DNA from: Clostridium pasteurianum DSM 525 = ATCC 6013
Lineage (GTDB): Bacteria; Bacillota; Clostridia; Clostridiales; Clostridiaceae
NCBI RefSeq assembly: GCF_000807255.1
Contig: NZ_CP009268.1
Location: 1,084,384 to 1,148,383 of the forward strand
Direction of reading: 5' to 3'
Length of the DNA: 64,000 nt
Shown: positions 17,678 through 26,417 of the stretch, piece after piece
Layout: every line of letters starts with the position of its first letter
Numbering within the stretch: the stretch's first letter is position 1
Position numbers and translations under genes: made by a program
The notes under the pieces: generated by a model
The model's input: only the letters and a program-made list of their open reading frames with translations
Database searches by the model: none
What the model was told of the DNA's origin: nothing

Positions 17678-18196
17678 ATGAGTAGAGAAGTTAATTCTTT
17701 TGTTATAGGAGATGCCAGCAAATGTGTGGGCTGCAGGGCCTGTGAAGTAGCGTGCTTTAAAGCACACAGCAATAGAGAAGAGTCCAGTAAACCAATTTTT
17801 GTAAAAGGGAAAAGAAGAGATATAATAACCAGAATTCATGTAGTTAAAAATGAAAAGTTTTCAGTACCAGTGCAGTGCAGACAATGTGAAGATGCACCCT
17901 GTGCCAATGCATGTCCTGTAGGAGCTATTAAAGAGAAGGAACATGTATTAGTAGTGGAGGAAGAATTATGCATCGGATGTAAAGCCTGTGTAATGGCTTG
18001 TCCTTTTGGGGCTATAGAAGTTAAGAGAAAAAGTGAAGAGGTACGAAAGGTTGCCTATAAGTGTGACTTGTGCAGGAATAGAGATACCAAGGCCTGTGTG
18101 GAAATATGTTCTAAAAAGGCATTGAAATTATTTGATCCTGTAAAAGAAAGGAAACAACGTAATATAGATACGGTGAACAATCTGATAGATGACTAA
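17678..18196 (+). CDS. HycB/HydN-like 4Fe-4S electron-transfer protein (first copy)
   Basis: A 172-aa ferredoxin-like protein with 16 cysteines for four [4Fe-4S] clusters: CVGCRACEVAC, CRQCEDAPCANAC, CIGCKACVMAC, and CDLC...CVEIC. This is the HycB/HydN/DmsB-like pattern of subunits that pass electrons to or from formate dehydrogenases. No signal peptide is seen, so it is cytoplasmic. I prefer the ATG at 17678 (MSREVNSFVIGD) over an upstream in-frame start, because the core family begins here and AAAGG lies ahead. It is a paralogue of the next gene. Confidence 0.87.
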   Translation: MSREVNSFVIGDASKCVGCRACEVACFKAHSNREESSKPIFVKGKRRDIITRIHVVKNEKFSVPVQCRQCEDAPCANACPVGAIKEKEHVLVVEEELCIGCKACVMACPFGAIEVKRKSEEVRKVAYKCDLCRNRDTKACVEICSKKALKLFDPVKERKQRNIDTVNNLIDD

Positions 18197-18236
18197 CTTA
18201 TGTCACTTTCATCGGCAAAGGGAGGAGAGAATTATT

Positions 18237-18809
18237 ATGAATAGTTTTGTTATAGCAAATCCAAAGAAATGTATAGGATGTAAAACCTGTGAAGCTGGAT
18301 GTGCAATGGCTCATTCAGAAAAAAATATATTGAATAGAAAAAGTGATGAATTAAAATTTAATCCTCGTTTGAAAGTTATAAAGACTTGGGATGTTACAGC
18401 TCCTGTAATGTGCAGACACTGTGAAAATTCACCTTGTGCCAGTGTCTGTCCTAATGGTTCCATAACCAATAAGGAAGGAGTTGTTCTGATTAATCAAGAT
18501 ACCTGTATAGGTTGTAAATCCTGTATGGTTGCCTGTCCTTTTGGTGCTATAAATTTAATTGTGCAGCAGGACGGGGAAGGAAAGGCAATAACTCAGTCAG
18601 GGCTTAAGAAAACAGATGGAAAAGAAATAATTCATAAGGAAAAAATAGTTGCAAATAAATGTGATCTCTGTATAGAAAGAGATAAAGGGCCAGCCTGCGT
18701 AGAAGTATGTCCAACAGAGGCATTGAGATTGGTTAGTGGAGAAGACATAGAAGAATCTATTAAAGAGAAAAGAGAAGCAGCTGCTTTAGGGCTTTCTAGG
18801 ATAGGTTAA
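18237..18809 (+). CDS. HycB/HydN-like 4Fe-4S electron-transfer protein (second copy)
   Basis: A 190-aa protein with four [4Fe-4S] motifs (CIGCKTCEAGC, CRHCENSPCASVC, CIGCKSCMVAC, CDLC...CVEVC), aligning end to end with the preceding gene. It has an extra 20-residue insertion between the third and fourth motifs. Such subunits shuttle electrons between FdhA and a hydrogenase or ferredoxin. The start is the ATG at 18237 after GGGAGGAG. Two copies next to one catalytic subunit suggest either a duplicated partner or two electron acceptors. Confidence 0.88.
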   Translation: MNSFVIANPKKCIGCKTCEAGCAMAHSEKNILNRKSDELKFNPRLKVIKTWDVTAPVMCRHCENSPCASVCPNGSITNKEGVVLINQDTCIGCKSCMVACPFGAINLIVQQDGEGKAITQSGLKKTDGKEIIHKEKIVANKCDLCIERDKGPACVEVCPTEALRLVSGEDIEESIKEKREAAALGLSRIG

Positions 18810-18812
18810 ATT

Positions 18813-19448
18813 ATGGACAGGTTTAAAACAGCAGTGATTCTAGCTGGAGGAAAGAGTTCTAGAATGGGCTTTGATAAGCAGTTTTTAAAGATAGGTGAAA
18901 AGAGACTGATGGATATACTTATAAATGAAATTAAAGAAGAATTTCAGGACATAATAATTGTGACTAATAAGCCAAAAGAATATAAAAGCCTATATAAAAG
19001 CTGCAGAATTGTTTCAGATGAAATAGAAAGTCAGGGACCTCTATCGGGAATACACATAGGTCTTAAAGAAAGTAAAAGTAAATATGCCTATTTTATTGCC
19101 TGCGATATGCCAAAAGTGAATATTCCATATATAAGATATATGAAAGAAGAACTTATTAAAACTGATGCAGATGCCTGTGTTACTGAAGCTGGATGTAGAA
19201 TGCAGCCCTTTAATGCCTTTTATTCAAAAGAGGTATTTTATAAGATAGAAGATCTCCTTAGAGAAGGCAAGAGATCTATGTTCTCATTTATAAATATTAT
19301 AAATACTCATTTTATAGATGAAGATACAGCTAAAAAATATAATAAAGATTTTAATATGTTCTTTAATCTTAATACCCCTGAAGATTTAAAAGATTTTCAA
19401 GTAAAACTATACAACCCCAAAAATATGGATAAAAATATCGAAAAATGA
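18813..19448 (+). CDS. mobA: Molybdenum cofactor guanylyltransferase MobA
   Basis: A 211-aa nucleotidyltransferase joining GMP from GTP to Mo-molybdopterin. Signature VILAGGKSSRMGFDKQFL (residues 8-25), the metal-binding FIACDMPKV near residue 90 and QPFNAFYSKE are all present. It lies four bases after the second ferredoxin gene. It completes the bis-MGD pathway step that FdhA needs. The last 20 residues are less conserved. Confidence 0.9.
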   Translation: MDRFKTAVILAGGKSSRMGFDKQFLKIGEKRLMDILINEIKEEFQDIIIVTNKPKEYKSLYKSCRIVSDEIESQGPLSGIHIGLKESKSKYAYFIACDMPKVNIPYIRYMKEELIKTDADACVTEAGCRMQPFNAFYSKEVFYKIEDLLREGKRSMFSFINIINTHFIDEDTAKKYNKDFNMFFNLNTPEDLKDFQVKLYNPKNMDKNIEK

Positions 19449-19491
19449 TATAATCTTATAATTAGTATTACAAATATATATTATATTTAAT

Positions 19492-19575
19492 GAATTTTAG
19501 AACTGCGAATGCATGACTTACTTGGCGTTGAACTCCCACTTTAGGAAGAGGGAGACTTACGCTAAGTTAGTCAGG
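19492..19575. repeat. Family A repeat (A2, lacking the first hairpin)
   Basis: Contains only the ACTTGGCGT...ACGC(C/T)AAGT hairpin half of family A, from GAATTTTAGAACTGCGAATGC to GTTAGTCAGG. One base change (CTAAGT) weakens the stem. It separates mobA from moaA and ends about 40 bases before the moaA start. Confidence 0.8.
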
Positions 19576-19614
19576 TTAAATTTAGAATAAGTGTTTTATG
19601 ATTGGTGGGGTAAA

Positions 19615-20571
19615 ATGTTTGATTCATATGGACGAAGGATAAATTATTTGAGAATATCAGTTACGGATTTATGTAATTTAAGGTGTAAATACTGTATGCC
19701 TGAGAAGGGGATAAAAAAAATACCCTATGAAGAGATTTTAACTTTGGAAGAAATACAGAGCATAGCTGAAAGTTTTGTAGAGCTAGGTACAGATAAAATA
19801 AGAATAACTGGTGGAGAGCCCTTGGTAAAGAGGGGAATACTTAATTTAATAGAGGGAATAGGTAAGCTTGATAAAGTTAAGGATTTTGCCATGACTACTA
19901 ATGCTACGCTGCTCTATAAGTATGCTGAGGATTTAAAAAAAGCGGGACTTAAAAGGGTAAATATAAGTATGGACACTTTAGATAGAAAAAAGTATGGGGA
20001 TATCACCAGAAGGGGAGATCTTCAGGATGTATTAAAGGGAATAGAAGCTGCTAAAAAGGCAGGACTTACCCCTATAAAAATTAATGTGGTGCTTATAAAG
20101 GGATTTAATGAGGATGAAATAGAAAGTTTTGTGAATTTAACAAGATATGAAGATATAGATGTAAGATTTATAGAACTTATGCCTATAGGAAGTCTCAGGT
20201 ATTGGTCACTTAACAATTATATTTCTAATGATATAGTTCTTAAAAAAGTAGAAGAATTACAAGAAGTTTCAGCCTCAGATATTTCTTCTCCCGCTAAGTA
20301 TTACAGACTTCCAGAGGGAAAGGGAAAGGTTGGTCTTATTAATCCTATATCCTGTAAATTTTGTGAAAATTGCAATAGAATGAGACTTACCATAGATGGG
20401 AAAATAAAACCTTGTCTTCATTCTAATGAGGAGATAGATTTAAAAACACCCCTTAGGCAGGGAAAAAATATAAAAAAAATAATAGAAACTGTAATTTTAA
20501 ATAAGCCTAAGGAACACAATCTTGAAGATGGAAATTATATAAGCAGAGATATGATGGACATTGGTGGTTAA
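19615..20571 (+). CDS. moaA: GTP 3',8-cyclase MoaA
   Basis: A 318-aa radical SAM enzyme that starts molybdopterin synthesis from GTP. The N-terminal cluster motif is CNLRCKYC (Cx3Cx2C), with GGEPLV for SAM binding, and the C-terminal second cluster motif CKFCENCNRMRLT...CLHS. The start is the ATG at 19615 after GGTGGGG, giving the usual MFDSYGRRINYLRISVTD opening. A family A repeat precedes it, so it may be a separate unit from mobA or a read-through gene. MoaC, MoaD and MoaE are not in the window. Confidence 0.93.
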   Translation: MFDSYGRRINYLRISVTDLCNLRCKYCMPEKGIKKIPYEEILTLEEIQSIAESFVELGTDKIRITGGEPLVKRGILNLIEGIGKLDKVKDFAMTTNATLLYKYAEDLKKAGLKRVNISMDTLDRKKYGDITRRGDLQDVLKGIEAAKKAGLTPIKINVVLIKGFNEDEIESFVNLTRYEDIDVRFIELMPIGSLRYWSLNNYISNDIVLKKVEELQEVSASDISSPAKYYRLPEGKGKVGLINPISCKFCENCNRMRLTIDGKIKPCLHSNEEIDLKTPLRQGKNIKKIIETVILNKPKEHNLEDGNYISRDMMDIGG

Positions 20572-20692
20572 TGATATGTAAATCCATATGCCGATTCTAG
20601 ACTATTTTAATAGTATAATTTATGTAAGATTAAGAGGTAATAATAAATATAATTAGCAATATAGCATATATTAAGAGGAGTTGCTTTGGAGA

Positions 20693-21127
20693 ATGGCTAA
20701 AGTTTTAGCAATTAACATTAGTGATAAAAAAGGTGTTATAAAAACTTCTATAGATGAAGGAGTTTTTGTAGAGGACTATGGTCTTAAGGGAGATGCTCAT
20801 GCTGGAAAATGGCACAGACAGGTAAGCCTTCTGGCTAAGGAAAGTATAGATAAAATGACAGCAATGGGGATTACAGGGTTGGTACCGGGAAAATTTGCTG
20901 AGAATATTACTACGGAAGGTATAAATCTCTATAAGCTTCCTGTAGGTACAAGACTTAAAATAGGTGATACTATTCAGGAAGTAACTCAAATAGGCAAAGA
21001 ATGCCATAAGGGTTGTGCCATAAAGCAGCAGGTAGGAAAGTGCATAATGCCAACAGAGGGGATATTTACAAGAGTATTAAAAGGTGGAGTTATAAAACCT
21101 GATGATAGTATAGAAATAATAAAATAA
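20693..21127 (+). CDS. MOSC domain protein
   Basis: A 144-aa single MOSC domain, a family related to the Moco sulfurase C-terminal domain and usually encoded beside Moco genes. Visible family pattern: GLKGDAHAGKWHRQVSLLA, KFAENITTEGI, and ECHKGCAI with the conserved Cys. It probably handles sulfur or Moco transfer, though the exact reaction is not known. The ATG at 20693 is favoured over an in-frame TTG at 20681. A terminator closes the cluster 60 bases later. Confidence 0.87.
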   Translation: MAKVLAINISDKKGVIKTSIDEGVFVEDYGLKGDAHAGKWHRQVSLLAKESIDKMTAMGITGLVPGKFAENITTEGINLYKLPVGTRLKIGDTIQEVTQIGKECHKGCAIKQQVGKCIMPTEGIFTRVLKGGVIKPDDSIEIIK

Positions 21128-21183
21128 TAATAGATGTTTTAGTGGTCGCTCTAAACTTAGATCGGTTAATATAGAAAAAAATT

Positions 21184-21230
21184 TAAAGCTGCTGTTTCAC
21201 AATGTATGCATGAATTGTGAAACAGCTTTA
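21184..21230. terminator. Bidirectional terminator ending the Moco cluster
   Basis: AAAGCTG...GTTTCACAAT pairs with ATTGTGAAAC AGCTTT around a GTATGCATGA loop, then TATTTATT. It shares the CACAAT-GTATGCATG-ATTGTG core with other terminators here. Confidence 0.85.
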
Positions 21231-21231
21231 T

Positions 21232-22044
21232 TTATTCAGGTTCAATATTCAGTTCAACTATCTCTGGAGCTGCGAAAAATCTTATGGGAATTCTGCTACA
21301 GCCAAGTCCCTTTGAAGTTACTATTACTGAATTATTTTTATTATTTATAGTTTGTATAAATTTTTGTCCATAGGAAGATTCAGTTACAGGGGCATATAAA
21401 CCGAATAAATTTATCTGACCTCCGTGAGTATGGCCGCTGAGTCCTATATCAAAATTTACATTATATTCTTCAAAAAAGTCAGGATTATGAGAAATTGTAA
21501 TATTTAAATATTTTTCATTTATTTGTAAATTGTCAATGGTAAGTTGTCCACTTTTTAAATCATCTAAGCCATGGAAAAGTACTTTTGTATTTTCAAATTC
21601 CATAGAATAAGTTTTATTTATCAATATATTTACATTGTTTTTCTGCATACCCTCTAGCAGTGGTTTCATGTGTTCTTTAAGGTAGTATTCATGATTGCCA
21701 AGTACTGCAATAACGCCGTGCTTAGCTTTTATTCTATTTATTTCATCTAAAAATTTGTGTAAAATATCTTTGTTGAATTTTGTATTCTCTTCTACAAATA
21801 AGTAATCACCACCTAGTATTACCAGGTCTGGGTGAAGCATATTTGTCTTATTTACTATATTTTTCAATCTACCTTTAAAATAGTAATCACCATAGTGCAG
21901 ATCTGATATAAATACTATCTTGATTTTATTATTGGATTTTGTACTTTTTAATTTTATCTTGGTAATATTAATTGCTTGAGCTTCCAGTAATGCCCATAAT
22001 AGGCCTAGAGCTAAGAAGAAAACTATTATATACAGCAATAGCAT
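21232..22044 (-). CDS. Membrane-anchored metallophosphoesterase (YkuE-like)
   Basis: A 270-aa calcineurin-like phosphoesterase with an N-terminal membrane helix (residues 1-22). Metal-binding motifs in order: ISDLHYGD, GGDYLF, GNHEYYL, SHNPDF and GLSGHTHGGQ. This is the YkuE/PaeI pattern, in which some members act on lipid-linked or UDP-sugar substrates. I favour the ATG at 22044, nine bases after AGGAG; two in-frame ATGs lie at 22050 and 22053. The gene is monocistronic and divergent from the VanZ gene. Confidence 0.88.
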   Translation of the reverse strand: MLLLYIIVFFLALGLLWALLEAQAINITKIKLKSTKSNNKIKIVFISDLHYGDYYFKGRLKNIVNKTNMLHPDLVILGGDYLFVEENTKFNKDILHKFLDEINRIKAKHGVIAVLGNHEYYLKEHMKPLLEGMQKNNVNILINKTYSMEFENTKVLFHGLDDLKSGQLTIDNLQINEKYLNITISHNPDFFEEYNVNFDIGLSGHTHGGQINLFGLYAPVTESSYGQKFIQTINNKNNSVIVTSKGLGCSRIPIRFFAAPEIVELNIEPE

Positions 22045-22221
22045 GTACATCATCTCCTAAGAATTATGTATGCTCAATTATAAATGAATTAGATGTTTTA
22101 TGTCAAATTAAGCTTATGAACAATTAATTAAATATCATGTGTATTATACAAAAAATTTCCTTTTGAGGTATAATAGATTTATTATATTTTTAAGACAGAC
22201 TTTTATAAGGAGGTAATGACG

Positions 22222-22731
22222 ATGAAAAAAGCAATAATTTTAATAATATGTTTATTATGGTTTGGATTTATATTTTATAATTCCACAAAGTCTGGAGATG
22301 TTTCAAATGTCAAAAGCTATAATATCTTAAATAAAATAAGAGCACAATACAATCAATTAGAGGGTGAAGAAAAACGCCATTATAATAGTTTGCCTAAAAA
22401 CGCCAGAGAAGAGAAATTAAATCTTATTATAAGAAAAAATGCCCATGCTTTTGAATATTGTGTACTAGCTATAATAATTTCATTTGTGCTATTTCAATTC
22501 AATTTAAGAGGCAGAGGAACTATAATATATATAATGTTCATTTGTCTATTTTACGCTGTGCTGGATGAGTTTCATCAGATATATGTACCAGGCAGGACTT
22601 CCAGTGTAAGAGATGTATTGATAGATTTTACAGGTGCTGTAATAGGTATTACACTATATTATTTTGTTTACTATAAATTCATAAATAAAAAAAGATATGA
22701 GGATGAAAAAGTAAATTATATTCCTCAGTAG
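22222..22731 (+). CDS. VanZ-family membrane protein
   Basis: A 169-aa protein with an N-terminal helix, a hydrophilic stretch and three helices carrying the VanZ pattern (NAHAFEYCVLA, LDEFHQIYVPGRTSSVRDVLIDFTG split across residues 75-135). VanZ proteins are linked to low-level teicoplanin resistance or envelope functions of unclear chemistry. AAGGAGG precedes the ATG at 22222 by nine bases. A perfect 12-bp terminator follows. It is not clearly joined to its neighbours. Confidence 0.87.
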   Translation: MKKAIILIICLLWFGFIFYNSTKSGDVSNVKSYNILNKIRAQYNQLEGEEKRHYNSLPKNAREEKLNLIIRKNAHAFEYCVLAIIISFVLFQFNLRGRGTIIYIMFICLFYAVLDEFHQIYVPGRTSSVRDVLIDFTGAVIGITLYYFVYYKFINKKRYEDEKVNYIPQ

Positions 22732-22760
22732 TTGGCTCTTAATTTCAAATAAACATGTAT

Positions 22761-22800
22761 AATGCTGTTCAGCTTTACCTTAAGGTGAAGCTGAATTTTT
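22761..22800 (+). terminator. Terminator after VanZ gene
   Basis: TTCAGCTTTACC pairs with GGTGAAGCTGAA with almost no loop, followed by TTTTTGTTT. Confidence 0.85.
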
Positions 22801-22895
22801 GTTTAATAGTTTTACAGTGAATAGTAATTTGTTCTATTGAAAAAACTATTAAAAAATTAAATTAGTTATTTCATAGAGAGGAGAACTTGCTGTAA

Positions 22896-23723
22896 ATGTT
22901 CATTAGCATTAACAAACTTAAATGTGGAATTATAAATATGATTAAAAAGGCATGGGAAGACGATATACTGGCTTTATCTTCTCAACTTGCCTATAGTCTC
23001 CTATTTGCTTTTTTTCCATTTTTAATATTTTTGATGACAATAGTAGGTTATAGTGACATAAAGACTAGTGATATAATGAATAATTTAAAGGTTATAATCC
23101 CTGGAGATGCCTATCTTTTAATAGACAGGACTATTTCAGAGGTGATAAACAGTAAAAAAGGAGGACTTTTATCTATAAGTCTTATATTGACTATTTGGTC
23201 TGCTTCCTCAGGTTTTAATGCTGTAATAAAGGGATTAAATAAAGCTTATAATGAAAGAGAGTCAAGAAGTATAGTAAAAGTACAGCTTATATCTATAGCT
23301 TTTACTTTTGCTATGGCCATAGTGGTTATGTTTTCTGTATTTCTATTAATTTTTGGAGAGACCAACAGTAATTTTTTAATTAATTGGTTTGGTCTTCCAG
23401 ATAAATTTAAGATTATATGGAGCTTTATGAAGTATATACTTGGTATTATAATTATGGTAAGTATATTTGCTATTATATATAAATTTGCTCCCTGTAAAAA
23501 TCACAGTTTAAGGGATGTAATCCCTGGTGCATTATTTGCTGCTTTTGGATGGATAATATCTTCCCTATGTTTTTCCTTTTACATAAACAATTTTGGAAAT
23601 TATTCAAAGCTTTATGGAAGTATTGGAGCTGTAATAGTGCTGATGCTGTGGCTGCTTATTACTGCAGCTGTCATTATTTTAGGTGGTGAAATAAATTCAG
23701 TATTATTAAAAAATTGTAAATGA
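22896..23723 (+). CDS. YihY/BrkB-family inner membrane protein
   Basis: A 275-aa protein with about six membrane helices. Family features are LAYSLLFAFFPFLIFL near residue 30, WSASSGFNAVIKGLN near residue 105, and GAVIVLMLWLLITAAVIILG before the C-terminus. The family was once called ribonuclease BN, but it is now regarded as a membrane protein of uncertain role. GAGAGGAG lies 13 bases before the ATG. It is monocistronic. Confidence 0.87.
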   Translation: MFISINKLKCGIINMIKKAWEDDILALSSQLAYSLLFAFFPFLIFLMTIVGYSDIKTSDIMNNLKVIIPGDAYLLIDRTISEVINSKKGGLLSISLILTIWSASSGFNAVIKGLNKAYNERESRSIVKVQLISIAFTFAMAIVVMFSVFLLIFGETNSNFLINWFGLPDKFKIIWSFMKYILGIIIMVSIFAIIYKFAPCKNHSLRDVIPGALFAAFGWIISSLCFSFYINNFGNYSKLYGSIGAVIVLMLWLLITAAVIILGGEINSVLLKNCK

Positions 23724-23888
23724 TTTTTATTGAAATTATTTCCTGAAAATATTTATTTTAAGTTATTTACATAGGTGATTTTTTGATGTAGAATTCAATT
23801 TGTTGGTTAAATAATTAGACTAAAAAGATTTAGAAAACAGTAAATATATTGCTGGATTTTTTAAGTTTAAAGATAGAAGGTAAACAAA

Positions 23889-24524
23889 TTGAAAGGAACT
23901 ATTTTAAAGAAGATATTCATTGTAATTTTAGCATCATTGTTATTTACTGGATGTAATAGCAATTTACAAGTTAAAACAAAGGATACAAAAGCGCAAAATA
24001 CAAAAGTAACAAATAATACAAATAGAAGTACTCCAGAAGAAACTGTAAAAAGTTATTATAGAAGTGAAATTAGTAAAGATGCAGAATTTCTAAGTGAATA
24101 CTTTGTAAACCCAGTGATATCTGAAACTGGGTCTGTTAAAAAGAAACTAAATGCATTTAAAGTGGACAAAATGGAAGTAATAAAATTATTTAATGTAAAG
24201 AAACAGGGAAATTATGCAGTGATAATATGTTCCTTTAACACATATTTTAAGGGAATAAAAAATCCTAGGCCAGATATAGAAATTGCATCTTTAGTAAATA
24301 AAAATGGTTCCTGGTATATAATAAATGATTATGGAACTGTTTCAGATAAAGATATGGAGTGGCTTAATGCTTCCATTCTAGAAGAAAAACAATTTCTTGA
24401 AAAAGATAGTGATATTCAAAAAATGCTAAGTGAAAACAAAAAGTTTGATCAAATTAATAGTGCTTTTATATTAAGAGGTCAAAAAGCTATGATAGAAATG
24501 CAAACCTCCAATAGTTCTTTTTAG
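23889..24524 (+). CDS. Putative lipoprotein, unknown function
   Basis: A 211-aa secreted lipoprotein: basic start, hydrophobic helix and lipobox LFTGC (Cys near residue 22). A Thr/Asn/Lys linker follows, then a globular domain with SPEETVKSYYRSEISKD and SLVNKNGSWYIINDYG, which suggests an NTF2-like or DUF4829-type fold. No catalytic motif is visible. The start is TTG, preceded by AGAAGG. The stop codon lies inside the loop of its terminator. Confidence 0.75.
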   Translation: MKGTILKKIFIVILASLLFTGCNSNLQVKTKDTKAQNTKVTNNTNRSTPEETVKSYYRSEISKDAEFLSEYFVNPVISETGSVKKKLNAFKVDKMEVIKLFNVKKQGNYAVIICSFNTYFKGIKNPRPDIEIASLVNKNGSWYIINDYGTVSDKDMEWLNASILEEKQFLEKDSDIQKMLSENKKFDQINSAFILRGQKAMIEMQTSNSSF

Positions 24525-24545
24525 AGCTTGGAGGTTTGTATTTTA
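24501..24545 (+). terminator. Terminator overlapping the lipoprotein stop codon
   Basis: CAAACCTCCA pairs with TGGAGGTTTG and is followed by TATTTTAATT. The TAG stop lies in the 18-base loop. Confidence 0.75.
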
Positions 24546-24564
24546 ATTGATATTGGATAATTCC

Positions 24565-25290
24565 TCACAAATCTTGATGATTAAATGAGTATAGACTTAT
24601 TACCAGTCCCAATAAAGAGCAGCAGAATATAGATAAATATGCTATTGAACTAGAATCATTAAGTATACTTATTGAGCTGACTGCGGACCAAGGTATTAAT
24701 CGTCGAATATTTTCTGACCAATATAACCCTGCCAAATCAATGCCTGCTACTATACAGCTAAATAATAAACTGGGATAAAACGCATTTCTTTGGAAGATAC
24801 AAATAGCTAGAATTGGAGTCATTGACAATAGATTTAATACACCTGCTTTCAAACAAGTTTTAGTAATTTCAGGGAGAAATACTTGTAATTGAGAATTGCC
24901 ATACAGCAATGAAATTCCACCATAAGTTATCAATAAAAACAACACTGTTATGAATACAAACCATATGACCCAAACAATAAATTTTCCTAACAAAAACTTA
25001 TTTCTGTTTGCAGGAGCCGTTAATGTATTAATAATTGTTCGCTCCATATACTCTTTTTGAATTAAAAAAGTAATAACAAAACCACTTAGAACTGGATAAA
25101 CTATTAATTGAATGGGAAGTATTAAGCGACTGAGCCATTGCATAATAGTAAATTCTTCTAGCAATGAATTACTGTTCCGTATATCTGACCAAATCATTAC
25201 TAAGGGGAGAAGGATTCCTATTAATGTACATGTAATAACTAGTTTATTTCTTTTTAATTTCATTTTTTCATTAGCTAAAATATTAAGCAA
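24565..25290 (-). CDS. ABC-2 type transporter permease (second drug-resistance locus)
   Basis: A 241-aa membrane protein with about six helices and a basic N-terminus (NEKMKLKRNKL), of the BcrB/LanG type. The start is inferred as the TTG at 25290. Here GGGGGTG and an eight-base overlap with the ATPase gene mirror the junction at 4839-4846 in the first locus. A GTG at 25299 is the alternative. It should pair with the ATPase at 25283. Confidence 0.82.
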   Translation of the reverse strand: MLNILANEKMKLKRNKLVITCTLIGILLPLVMIWSDIRNSNSLLEEFTIMQWLSRLILPIQLIVYPVLSGFVITFLIQKEYMERTIINTLTAPANRNKFLLGKFIVWVIWFVFITVLFLLITYGGISLLYGNSQLQVFLPEITKTCLKAGVLNLLSMTPILAICIFQRNAFYPSLLFSCIVAGIDLAGLYWSENIRRLIPWSAVSSISILNDSSSIAYLSIFCCSLLGLVISLYSFNHQDL

Positions 25291-26197
25291 TGCCTTCACC
25301 CCCAGTTATCTTTTTAAAATAATCTTCTAAATTATCTGTACAAACTTCTAAATGGGTAATATCTATTTTTTCTTTTACAAGTACTTCATTAATTGTGGAT
25401 ATTTTATGATTTAAGTCATAAATACGAAGGTAGTTATTATCTTCTACGGAAAAATTATGAATACACAATTTAGACTCTAAAACATGAACAGCTTTAGGGA
25501 TATTTATTACTTGAATAGATAAATACTGTTCCGTATTTTTATGAAATTCTTCTATTGTACATTCTTCTATTAATACTCCCTTATGAATAATACCTATATC
25601 ATCAGCTATTAATGCAATTTCAGATAAAATATGACTAGAGATTATAATTGTTTTCCCCTGTTCTTCACATAGTTTTTTTAAGAATATTCGTATTTCTGAT
25701 ATTCCGATGGGATCTAATCCATTTGTTGGTTCATCAAGTATTAATAATTCCGGGTCATTTAATATAGCATTGGCGATTCCTAAACGCTGTTTCATACCTA
25801 GAGAATATGAAGAAAAAGTTTTCTTGTCATTATAAGGTAATCCAACCACACCTAATGCTTGTTCAATTGAATGAGAATTAATTTCTCCTCTTAACCTTGC
25901 AAAGACTTGTAGATTTTCAGCTCCTGTTAAGTTGGAATAAAAACCAGGTGTTTCGATAATTGAACCTATTCGAGGATATATGGTTTTTTGATTTCCTTGT
26001 AAGGTATCACCAAAAATTTTTATTTCACCAGAGGTAATTGAAGTTAATCCTAAAATCATTTTCATTATGCTTGTCTTTCCTGCACCATTTCTTCCAATCA
26101 GACCATATATTCTGCCTTTTTTTACGTTAAGGTTCACCTTATTCACAGCAGTTTGATCATTATATTTTTTTGTTAAATTATTAGTTGTGAGAATCAC
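25283..26197 (-). CDS. ABC transporter ATP-binding protein (BcrA-like, second copy)
   Basis: A 304-aa ATPase with Walker A GRNGAGKTS, signature SYSLGMKQRL, Walker B LLILDEPTNGLDP and the C-terminal extension of the bacitracin/lantibiotic subfamily. It is clearly paralogous to the ATPase at 4839-5762. GTG start, seven bases after AAGGAG. It lies 220 bases downstream of its probable two-component system, with a family B repeat between them. Confidence 0.9.
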   Translation of the reverse strand: MILTTNNLTKKYNDQTAVNKVNLNVKKGRIYGLIGRNGAGKTSIMKMILGLTSITSGEIKIFGDTLQGNQKTIYPRIGSIIETPGFYSNLTGAENLQVFARLRGEINSHSIEQALGVVGLPYNDKKTFSSYSLGMKQRLGIANAILNDPELLILDEPTNGLDPIGISEIRIFLKKLCEEQGKTIIISSHILSEIALIADDIGIIHKGVLIEECTIEEFHKNTEQYLSIQVINIPKAVHVLESKLCIHNFSVEDNNYLRIYDLNHKISTINEVLVKEKIDITHLEVCTDNLEDYFKKITGGEGIA

Positions 26198-26227
26198 TAT
26201 ACCACTCCTTTTTTGTTTACCCTACCA

Positions 26228-26350
26228 TCCGTATTACTCCCAACTTCTATCAAAGTAGGAGATAGCGCCTGCTACGTTCATGGATAAAGAGTTCTAAGTT
26301 TCAGATGGAGAAGAGTTTACCTGAAACTTGGAATCCTGTTTATATATTGA
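26228..26350. repeat. Family B hairpin repeat (B2)
   Basis: ACTCCCAACTTCTAT...GTAGGAGAT hairpin, then GCGCCTGCTACGTTCATGGATAA, TTCTAAGTTTCAGAT and a closing CTTGGAATCCTGTTTATA. The same blocks occur at about 31738-31920, and in part at 1441. It sits between the kinase and ABC genes of this locus. Confidence 0.65.
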
Positions 26351-26417
26351 TAATAACCTATAAATCTTGCCAAAACCTTGCGGGATTCTTATCTTTTTCT
26401 TGAAAAAACTCCCCACG

